Positions 56,787 through 64,000 of a stretch of DNA of 64,000 bases are shown piece by piece. The DNA comes from Linum tenue. Taxonomy: Eukaryota; Streptophyta; Magnoliopsida; Malpighiales; Linaceae. The stretch is from contig CAMGYJ010000004.1 in the NCBI GenBank assembly GCA_946122785.1, forward strand, positions 25,060,188-25,124,187, given 5' to 3'. The notes beneath the pieces are model-generated. The model ran no database searches. It worked only from the letters and a program-made list of their open reading frames with translations, and was not told the DNA's origin. The position numbers and the translations under genes were made by a program. Every line of letters starts with the position of its first letter. Position 1 is the stretch's first letter.

Positions 56787-57460
56787 AAACATGAAGATGT
56801 AGCTTGCCGATTGTCTCTATCTTTGCGTGATCTACCTCGATCCCATGTTTGGAGATCTTGTGCCCGAGCACAATACCTTCACGAACCATGAAGTAGCACT
56901 TCTCTCAGCTGAGTGCCAAGTTCGTCTCCACGCACCTCTTCAGGACCGGCTCTACGTTATGGAGACAGTGAGAGAAGGAGTCTCCATAAACTAAGAAGTC
57001 ATCTATGAAAACTTCTATAATCTCTCCAACGACTCGGTCGAATATCGCCAACATACACCACTAGATGGTCCTTGGTGCATTACAGAGTTCAAATGGATTC
57101 CTCCGGTACACGAAGGTACCAAATGGAGGTGAAAGTAGTCTTAGCCTGATCCTCCAGTGCAAGCGGGATCTGGAAGTACTCAGACATGCCGTCTAGAAAA
57201 CAGTAGAACTCATGTCCCGTCAGCCTCTCTAACATCTGGTCAATGAAAGGCAATAGGAAATGGTCCTTCCTGGTGGCGTCATTCAGGCGCCGGTAGTCGA
57301 TGCAGACTCTCCAACCAGTCACGGTCCGCATTGGGATCAGCTCGTTCTTCTCGTTCGGGACCACTATCATCCCGCCTTTCTTCGTGACCACCTGAGTGGG
57401 CCTGAACCACTTGCTATCATATATAGCTAAGATGATCCCGGCATCCATGAGCTTCACGAT
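56787..57460 (-). pseudogene. Ty3/Athila reverse transcriptase (right part of a split pol)
   Basis: MKLMDAGIILAIYDSKWFRP starts at 57457. RVCIDYRRLNDATRKDHFLL and EFYCFLDGMSEYFQI (first catalytic Asp) follow. The YxDD box appears as FIDD at about 57009-56998, then VLGHKISKHGIEVDHAKIE near 56870. The frame breaks near 57090 (frameshift) and again upstream at about 57466 (stop). It ends at the Tat-like insertion; pol resumes at 38016. Confidence 0.82.
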
Positions 57461-57466
57461 CTCTGC

Positions 57467-57888
57467 CTAGACAACTGCCTCCAAGTTCGGCATCAACCTC
57501 CATTGCAGCTGTCGGACTGGCTTAACCTCATCTTCCATCAAAACTCTGTTGCAGCTGTCCGTGATCTTCCACACCATGGCCTGGGAGTGGTTCTTTAACA
57601 GAGCCACTAGACTGCTCTTTTTCTCGAGAGTCAGCTCCGAGCTGAGGATAATGGGGAGTTGATTCCCCTCCCGAAGAAATGCGTACTCCAGATGAGCGGG
57701 GAGGGGTTTAAGCTCGAGCTCTGGTCGCTCCTCTAGTGAGGTAGTGATCCGGGGCGAGACATGGATCGGCTTGAAAGACTTCACTCACCCCTCTACCGTG
57801 GTGCTCACCAGCTCCGCGAGCTGCTCCTCCAACTACAACTCTTGTCATGCCTGTTCCCCTAGCAAAAACAATGCTCGAGGAAATCACA
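57467..57888 (-). pseudogene. Linker between protease and RT of the Athila-type pol
   Basis: 57784-57467 reads RPELELKPLPAHLEYAFLRE and SLVALLKNHSQAMVWKITD, the conserved stretch before the RT fingers in plant Ty3 elements. Frameshifts separate it from both neighbours. Confidence 0.7.
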
Positions 57889-58395
57889 TCACATCTCATA
57901 ATCAGCAATCACATCACAGTAGTCTAAATCATCATGGAACTGGGGGTGTTTCATATTATCAAAAATAGAAAAGGTGATTTGTTCACCCCCAGCTCGCAAA
58001 ATCAGCTTGCCATCATTCACATCAATAAGTGCCTTGGCGGTGGCAAGAAATGGTCGACCCATAATCAAAGGCACTTCCACATCCTCATTTATATCAAGAA
58101 TCACGAAATCAGTAGGATTTGCAAATGGTCCTACTGTAACGACAAGATCCTCTCCAATGCCCCTAGGATGTACAATAGATCTATCAGCTAGCTGAATGCT
58201 CATCTTAGTATTTCTGAGTTCACCTAGGCCTAGCTTCTGGAATAGTTTATATGGCATGATGTTTATGCTAGCGCCTACATCTGCCAAGGACTTCCCTACA
58301 CGCAAGCTACCGATAATGCAAGGGATAGTAAAACTCCCTAGGTTTTTACGCTTTTCTGCTAGCTTGTTTCTGCAGGATGGCAGAACATTCCTCAT
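57889..58395 (-). pseudogene. Ty3/Athila aspartic protease
   Basis: SLADVGASINIMPYKLFQKL contains the retropepsin active site as DVGAS (usual form DLGAS). GEDLVVTVGPFANPTDFVIL and PLIMGRPFLATAKALID complete the fold (usual 'ILGRPFL'). The frame is open over 168 residues. The protease cleaves the gag-pol polyprotein. It is one of the better kept parts of this element, but the flanking regions are broken. Confidence 0.85.
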
Positions 58396-58637
58396 TCAGC
58401 ATCACCCTCGAGAGCTCCCCAAGTTTCCTCTTGTTCATGAGGAGGTCCTTCATGAACTTCGCGTAATTGGGCATCTTCGACAGTGCCACCATGAAGGGCA
58501 TGCTGATGTTAACTTTCTTCAGCATTGCCATGAATTTGGCAAACTCAGTCTTTAGTCGGTCTTTGTGTAATCGGGTAGGAAAGGGGAGTTGAAAAACATA
58601 CTCCTTCACCACGGGTTGTGGTGTGGGAGTATGCACC
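58346..58637 (-). pseudogene. C-terminal gag/linker remnant of the Athila-type element
   Basis: The minus frame contains FQLPFPTRLHKDRLKTEFAK and LSKMPNYAKFMKDLLMNKRK, the conserved block between gag and protease in Athila elements. It is cut at 58637 by the start of the next LTR; the upstream gag lies outside the window. It overlaps the protease frame by a frameshift. Confidence 0.75.
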
Positions 58638-59984
58638 TGATAGACCATCATTTACACATGTTTTTACCCTCATACTTACACCGTTTGAGGTGTTGATTCT
58701 CGTGTTTTAGGCCGATTTCACGCTAGGTTGTGCTTGTTTGTGATATTTCAGGTCCTAGTACGTGAATGAAGGCTTAGGAGCGAGACTGGGGTTGATTGGA
58801 CGACGAACGGACGAATGGCGAGCCTTTTGGAGAGCTGCACGGGCAGACCAGGGAGGCTGCACGGCCGTGCAATATGCAACTCTGGCCGTGCGCCTTATGC
58901 CGAGGAGCCGCACGGGCACCCCTGAAGATCTACACGGCCGTGCACCTGGCCGTGCAGGATGGTTGAAGGCCGATTAAGTGAAACGGTGCGTTTCAGGGTG
59001 CACGGCCAGAATGGTGATGTGCACGGCCATGCACCTGGCCGTGCAACTCGGGAAAGCCGGTTTTAAAGCCTAATCCGACCCAAAAGTGGGAGAATCGTGT
59101 TTTTAGAGCAAAAACAGAGCCCTAGAGAGAGAAAGTGCGAAGAACACATCCTAGAAGCTGTCCTAGAGCTGGATTTCATCGAATCGAGCCTGGAGATCGT
59201 CATAGGAGTGAAAATCATCGTCCCGGAGCAGATTATCCTCATCGTTATGAGTATGACTAATCCGATTCTTGTTTTCTCTTCTCTCTCTATGGAGTAGAAC
59301 CTTTCTCTCACTTGGGTATGAAGAACCCTAGTTCCTTGTGTTAGGGATTTGATTGTAATGACTTGGGATGATATTATTGTTTGATTTTAATCGAATGACG
59401 CATGTTTCATGAATTGATTTGAGTCTGATCAGCTTTTCTCAATTTCTGCTGCAACCTGAGATAGATAGAATCTGATTAGGTTGTTAGAGCCTCTTCATTC
59501 GATAGTAGGAGATTGGCTATACGAGAGTTAGCCAGTTGACTGCTTTGTACTGGTGTTCTTGGCACCAGTAGTGGAGTTCTGTGTTCATAGCCTCAGCTTT
59601 CTATCCCGGTGAAGACTAGTCGTCTGCCGGGTAGTTAGACTGAGAGGGCTTGGTCAGCTTAAGAGATTCCAAGCTACTGTCGGATCTTCCGCAGTCTAAT
59701 CAACAGTAAATCAACCCAGGGAATTGCAATTGAACCTAACTAAGGGGCTAGGGGGACTCAATCCCGAGTGACTCTTGCCTGCTTTAGAAAACCGAACAGT
59801 TTACTGCTTTCTTACTGCTTTTGCTTTTAAACAACAATCACTCGAACTAGTTTGCTAGATAATAGAGAATCACGGAGTAAGCAGTAGATCTAGACCCCGG
59901 GTTGATAATATAACTTGCCTGTTACTGCATTCCCGGACTGCGATTACACTTGGTCGCAGTTTGGTGTTGTGTTTTGGCGTGTTA
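58638..59984 (+). repeat. 5' LTR, 1347 bp
   Basis: From TGATAGACCATC to GGCGTGTTA. The palindrome cluster with TGCACGGCCGTGCA lies at 58835-59045. Confidence 0.88.
58835..59045. repeat. Palindrome cluster TGCACGGCCGTGCA in the 5' LTR
   Basis: A perfect copy at 58858-58871. Related 'gcacgggca', 'tggccgtgc' and 'gcacggcc' words occur about twelve times in 210 bp. The same cluster is at 63238-63448. Confidence 0.85.
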
Positions 59985-59990
59985 AGTTTT

Positions 59991-60008
59991 TGGCGCCGTT
60001 GCCGGGGA
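59991..60008 (+). promoter_or_regulatory. Primer-binding site TGGCGCCGTTGCCGGGGA-type
   Basis: TGGCGCCGTTGCCGGGGA starts six bases after the LTR end. This sequence is characteristic of Athila and related Ty3 elements. Confidence 0.85.
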
Positions 60009-60133
60009 CCCTCTAGGTTATTGGGGAAACGTGAGAATTTGTTACTCTAGCTTTTTATTTATTGCACTTTCTTTTCTTTTCCACCCTTGCTTTTCACTTG
60101 GGTGTTATGTTTTTGTTGGTGCAGTTCTGAAAC

Positions 60134-61264
60134 ATGGATCCTCATGGCTTCTCCAACCATTGGGGGTATCAATCACCATCCGTGTGGTATTACCCCGAGA
60201 CGTCCTGGAGCAATCAAGGAGGAGAAGACTATGGATTCGGATATCAGTACCAACCCCCCTACTATGGAGAACAACCAAACCCTTGGGAACCTCAAGAACA
60301 ATCTCCTTATCAAGAAGAATTCCTCCATCAGCCAGATCCAAACTATCACTTGAGGCTTCTCGTGGAGCAGATTGCTCGAGTACCTGAGACATCCTTTCCA
60401 AAGATGGATATCCCAGACAATGCCCAAACTGGGTTCTCCTACCGTGAAACAGAGGAGACCCTCCTGAGCATAAAGAAGAGCCTCGAGGATCTTGAGAAAG
60501 CTTATGCACAACCTGCTCAAGATCACCCTTCTGCTATCATACTAGAAGAGGAGGAGGGTGACAAAGGCTATGGGGATGTTGAGGAGCATACAGAAGTTAT
60601 CACAGAGAACTCCCATGATAATCATGATCAGGAAAGTCCTCTGGTTGCAGATCACACAATTCCTTATTTCTGCTCTAACATGCTGGGCCCGATCGAGGAG
60701 ATGCACGATGAGCTCATTGAAGAAATTGCATGGCGACTTGCTCTCCAATCTGTGCTAGAAGAAGAAGAGCAAGAAAGGGTGCAGAAAGAAGTTGTGGAGG
60801 ATGAGGAAGAAAGCAAAGAAGAGGAAGTTCTCGATCATTTCCCAGGGGTGATACCACTTGAAGAAGGAAGGGGGGTTGTGGAAGCAATTGGCGTCCAGGC
60901 TGAGGATGAAGTTGAGGTGGAAGAGGCTGGCACCGAGCCTATGTTACACTTGATATCTCCACCAAACTTCGAGGAGCTGCTTGGCAAGGACCCATTTGCA
61001 GTGTCTCTTTGCCCAACTAAGACCACATCAACATCAATCCCTCTTGGTGGATACGATGGTGGTCAATCGAATATATCTTATCTGGTTTGGGGAAATGAGA
61101 CAAGAGCAGATGCGAAGGAGAGGTCTCGTGAGTGGAGACTTCATCTTCCTCAAGGTCACGAGCCGTCTTCATCACCTATCACTTCACTTGCTTGTGACTT
61201 GAGACTCCACATTATCGACGAGAACCTCAACTTCAAGGAGGTTTTGGGGTGGACTGAAACTTAG
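60134..61264 (+). CDS. Acidic 376-residue ORF of the non-autonomous Athila-type element
   Basis: Intact from ATG at 60134, about 125 bp after the PBS. Residues 1-75 are rich in Tyr, Trp, Gln, Pro and Gly (for example GFGYQYQPPYYGEQPNPWE), a low-complexity, prion-like composition. Residues ~105-125 (EETLLSIKKSLEDLEKAY) can form a coiled coil. CSNMLGPIEEMHDELIEEIA follows, then a long Glu-rich part (residues ~205-270). The C-terminus is more ordered (FEELLGKDPFAVSLCP, WRLHLPQGHEP, LNFKEVLGWTE). It lies where gag normally lies but has no retrotrans_gag, zinc knuckle or protease motif that I can see. The function is unknown; packaging or RNA binding is only a guess. It is the longest undamaged frame in this half of the window. 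Confidence 0.75.
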   Translation: MDPHGFSNHWGYQSPSVWYYPETSWSNQGGEDYGFGYQYQPPYYGEQPNPWEPQEQSPYQEEFLHQPDPNYHLRLLVEQIARVPETSFPKMDIPDNAQTGFSYRETEETLLSIKKSLEDLEKAYAQPAQDHPSAIILEEEEGDKGYGDVEEHTEVITENSHDNHDQESPLVADHTIPYFCSNMLGPIEEMHDELIEEIAWRLALQSVLEEEEQERVQKEVVEDEEESKEEEVLDHFPGVIPLEEGRGVVEAIGVQAEDEVEVEEAGTEPMLHLISPPNFEELLGKDPFAVSLCPTKTTSTSIPLGGYDGGQSNISYLVWGNETRADAKERSREWRLHLPQGHEPSSSPITSLACDLRLHIIDENLNFKEVLGWTET

Positions 61265-61300
61265 GAGCCACCGTCTAGCTAAGACGTAAAAGAAGCGCTT

Positions 61301-61318
61301 GTGGGGAGGCAACCCCAC
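61301..61318 (+). promoter_or_regulatory. Stem-loop just after the ORF stop
   Basis: GTGGGG-AGGCAA-CCCCAC, a perfect 6-bp GC stem with a 6-nt loop, 37 bases past the stop. Motifs of the form 'GGGAGGCAACCC' recur in plant Ty3 elements, and pairing of the arms is obvious. The role is unknown. Confidence 0.6.
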
Positions 61319-63025
61319 CAAGGTTTGTTTTTCTTTCGTTTATTTTTGTCGGTTTGTCCACTTGGAACTATGGTTTCTATCACCCAGTGTGTTTTGCTGA
61401 TGCTAGCCCGCTGACTGGTCCACTTCCAGTCCCCCAGCAGTGTTCTTACCCGGTAACCTCGTTCCCCTTATCTTTCCCTCTACTCCATTGAGGGCAATGT
61501 CGTGCTTAAGTGTGGGGGGATGTTTTGTATCGGTTGGAATATTTATGATGGTGCTTGGAGCCTAGTCCGCTGTCCGAATCTTACGATTTGAGGGCTCCAA
61601 GTACTGCTGTTTGATCATATTGGCGATGTGTTTTGATGGATGAATTGATTGGATTTTCGGATTAATGCATGACAACTTGTTTGCGACTAGGACAACCTAT
61701 GATGAGGACTGAGATGTGCAGTAGAACGATGTAGGGGTTCAGTTTTTCAACTGTTTGCTTGCCAACTGTGACTTGATCTGATTACTTGTTCTTGACAGTC
61801 ATTTATGCATCTAGTTCAGGGTATCAGAATGTGAGATAGAGCATATAGGTAGCCATGTGAGATTTGAGCCTGCTCGTTTCTTTCTTGTGCGATAGATCCC
61901 TCTTCCATGATGTGTAGCATTCACGTTGTCACTAGCTAAGATGATGGGGGCATAGGATTAGCCCACGCCCAAAACTGACTGTCCTGATGTGTCATATCCC
62001 CTAGTCAGCCCCTTTGAGCCGTGTGTTATCCTTTCTTTTGATCTATAATGAAAAAATCACCCTTGTTGCATCTTTTAGAAGGTTCCACAGAGTGGTTTTT
62101 ATATATTCTCTGCTGTTTCTGCTAAAGTCTATGTGAGTGTTGGAGGTAGTGCTTAAAAGTTGGGCAGGTGTTTGAAATTTATGCAGAAGTGGTGGCTCTC
62201 TTAAGAAATGAAAAGAAAAATAAAAGAAAAACAAAGAAAAAATGAAAGCAAAAGAGAGCCACTACCAAAAATCTGAGTAATGCCCAGTAAGTAGTGTTTC
62301 TTAGCAGTCTGGCTTGGAAATGCTGATGTTTATGCCTCCTTCGCTCTTGTGCTCTTAAGATATTGAGTAATGCAGAATAGCAGAAAGAAAATACCGGGTT
62401 GTTTGGCTGTGTTTGTGTGTTTGGAAAATGTGGAACCTTTTGCTATGAATACTTCCACCACCTAAAAGGCCTTTTCCCCATGTCCAAGACCCTAGCCAGT
62501 CATTTGAACCTGTGTCTAAGACCTCCTGATTAGTTAGTGGTGACACCCCATATGTGAACTCTAGCATTTAGAGGCTGCCATCATGGTGAAGAGATGATAG
62601 GTATCGAGAGAAATAGCATGCGCATCTTTCGCATCAAATTGTCCTGACCCCACTGGTCGAGAGTGAGTGATTCATTTTCATTTTCTATATGCTCTTGTAC
62701 CCCGGTGAGGACCTAGATTGCTCGGTCTCTATTCTGATGTCTTGAGTTGGATGCATGAGTTGACTGTTTTGAGTAAGTGGTTGAATCAAGTCTAGGTTGG
62801 CCAGTGAACAGAAGGGAGACTCTTCCTTTACTCGATTTGCTGCACTCGAATGTCCTTTGTGGTGGTTGTCCAGGTTGTTATTGAGGTTGCGCATGTATTG
62901 ATGTTTGAAAACCAGTGCGATTCACGTGTTTTGTGCCTTTATGACTTGTCCCCAATGTTGGTTGATTAAAATATGTAAGCTTACCTAGTGTCTGACTTGG
63001 TTTGCTTGGGGACAAGCAAACGGTT
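61319..63025 (+). other. Long 3' non-coding region of the element
   Basis: 1.7 kb without coding capacity. It contains 'gagggcaatgtcgtgc' and 'ttaagtgtggggggatg' (61490-61525), an internal polypurine-like motif also present in the host element at 33510-33545 and 35080-35110. Confidence 0.6.
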
Positions 63026-63040
63026 AAGTGTGGGGGAGTT
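63026..63040 (+). promoter_or_regulatory. Polypurine tract before the 3' LTR
   Basis: AAGTGTGGGGGAGTT directly before TGATAGACC. Confidence 0.85.
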
Positions 63041-64000
63041 TGATAGACCGTCATTTACACATGTTTTTACCCTCATACTTACACCGTTTAAGGTGTTGAT
63101 TCTCGTGTTTTAGGCCGATTTCACGCTAGGTTGTGCTTGTTTGTGATATTTCAGGTCCTAGTACGTGAATGAAGGCTTAGGAGCGAGACTGGGGTTGATT
63201 GGACGACGAACGGACGAATGGCGAGCCTTTTGGAGAGCTGCACGGGCAGACCAGGGAGGCTGCACGGCCGTGCAATATGCAACTCTGGCCGTGCGCCTTA
63301 TGCCGAGGAGCCGCACGGGCACCCCTGAAGATCTGCACGGCCGTGCACCTGGCCGTGCAGGATGGTTGAAGGCCGATTAAGTGAAACGGTGCGTTTCAGG
63401 GTGCACGGCCAGAATGGTGATGTGCACGGCCGTGCACCTGGCCGTGCAACTCGGGAAAGCCGGTTTTAAAGCCTAATCCGACCCAAAAGTGGGAGAATCG
63501 TGTTTTTAGAGCAAAAACAGAGCCCTAGAGAGAGAAAGTGCGAAGAACACATCCTAGAAGCTGTCCTAGAGCTGGATTTCATCGAATCGAGCCTGGAGAT
63601 CGTCATAGGAGTGAAAATCATTGTCCCGGAGCAGATTATCCTCATCGTTATGAGTATGACTAATCCGATTCTTGTTTTCTCTTCTCTCTCTATGGAGTAG
63701 AACCTTTCTCTCACTTGGGTATGAAGAACCCTAGTTCCTTGTGTTAGGGATTTGATTGTAATGACTTGGGATGATATTATTGTTTGATTTTAATCGAATG
63801 ACGCATGTTTCATGAATTGATTTGAGTCTGATCAGCTTTTCTCAATTTCTGCTGCAACCTGAGATAGATAGAATCTGATTAGGTTGTTAGAGCCTCTTCA
63901 TTCGATAGTAGGAGATTGGCTATACGAGAGTTAGCCAGTTGACTGCTTTGTACTGGTGTTCTTGGCGCCAGTAGTGGAGTTCTGTGTTCATAGCCTCAGC
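63041..64000 (+). repeat. 3' LTR, first 960 bp (cut by the window edge)
   Basis: Nearly identical to 58638-59597. About 390 bp and the right TSD (expected GCACC) lie outside the window. Confidence 0.88.

Larger units (their letters stand above)
28534..58637 (-). mobile_element. Athila-type Ty3 LTR retrotransposon (host of the nest), 5' part outside the window
   Basis: On the minus strand the parts run in the Athila order: gag end (58637-58346), protease (58395-57889), RT (57460-56787), RNase H (38016-37456), integrase (37455-36080), env-like ORF (35038-33956), 3' non-coding region, PPT (30025-30009) and 3' LTR (30008-28534). It is split in the RT/RNase H linker by the Tat-like element 38022-56781 and in gag by the element starting at 58638. 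A solo LTR and a hAT MITE sit in its 3' region. The lineage is supported by protein motifs and by LTR similarity to a neighbour with the TGGCGCCGTTGCC primer site. All reading frames are broken. Confidence 0.8.
58638..64000 (+). mobile_element. Non-autonomous Athila-type LTR element with an acidic ORF (3' LTR runs off the window)
   Basis: 5' LTR 58638-59984, PBS 59991-60008, one ORF 60134-61264, PPT 63026-63040, 3' LTR from 63041. There is no protease, RT or integrase. The LTR skeleton and 3' region match the Athila-type host element in the opposite orientation, so it is a sister family and probably used that family's enzymes. It sits in the host's gag remnant. The LTR copies differ at only a few positions over 960 bp (for example at 58912 versus 63315 and 59218 versus 63621), so the insertion is fairly recent. 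Confidence 0.88.

Noticed and set aside
58762..58977. A 71-codon frame repeated at 63165-63380
   Set aside because: It is LTR sequence; the duplication is simply the two LTRs and the frame spans the palindrome cluster.
60105..60526. Minus-strand frames of 117-134 codons
   Set aside because: Antisense shadows of the acidic ORF at 60134-61264.

Overview
The window is nuclear DNA of a flowering plant, probably a eudicot with a large, repeat-rich genome. The only host gene I recognise is the 5' half of a cytochrome P450 of the CYP704 type. Nearly everything else is transposable elements: Ty3/Athila, Ty3/Tat-Ogre, Copia, a LARD-like LTR element, LINE, CACTA, MULE, hAT MITEs and a possible Helitron. 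There are no bacterial or organellar features. Wherever I could, I fixed element ends by target-site duplications (TSDs) read directly from the sequence.

Layout, left to right. 1-4112: LINE 3' ends around the 5' part of a Ty3 LTR element (PBS and a gag remnant). 4113-7832: AT-rich DNA with two hAT-type MITEs (TSDs ATCATGTT and TGGGCGGT), a piece of Tat LTR and a small MITE. 7833-14782: CYP704-like exons 2 and 1 on the minus strand. They are separated by a 6.16-kb intron holding a possible Helitron and nested hAT MITEs; the exons for the heme-binding half are not in the window. 15227-15632: a Copia element deleted down to 406 bp but with its TSD intact. 16578-17876: an inverted-repeat element with a GC-rich ~32-bp minisatellite.

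18147-27969: a 9.8-kb Mutator-like element with ~80-bp TIRs and the 9-bp TSD TGTCATGTA. It carries a decayed mudrA-type transposase gene (+) and, tail to tail with it, a plant mobile domain (PMD) gene (-). The transposase gene is split by a 1.28-kb foldback element (TSD GATTTTGCT), a second inverted-repeat element and a CACTA end.

28534-64000 is one nest. The outermost element is an Athila-type Ty3 retrotransposon on the minus strand: 3' LTR 28534-30008, env-like ORF, integrase, RNase H, RT, protease, end of gag. Into it went a solo LTR of a sister family (31081-32507, TSD GCATC), a hAT MITE (32637-33193), a Tat/Ogre-like element (38022-56781) and a non-autonomous Athila-type element (58638 to beyond 64000). 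The Tat element's 3' LTR was then hit by a LARD-like LTR element (47458-50393) and a CACTA transposon (50587-55475, TSD TTA), which itself contains a hAT MITE.

The most unusual signals are these. First, three related Athila-type LTRs have clusters of palindromes at the same place, with the same ACGGCCGT core but different flanks. Second, similar palindromes plus a TATA box sit just upstream of the Athila env-like ORF. Third, the MULE pairs a transposase with a PMD gene in a MuDR-like convergent layout. Fourth, the foldback element could form a ~570-bp hairpin in the transposase transcript. Almost every coding region is broken by stops, frameshifts or insertions. The clear exceptions are the two P450 exons and the acidic ORF of the element at 58638.
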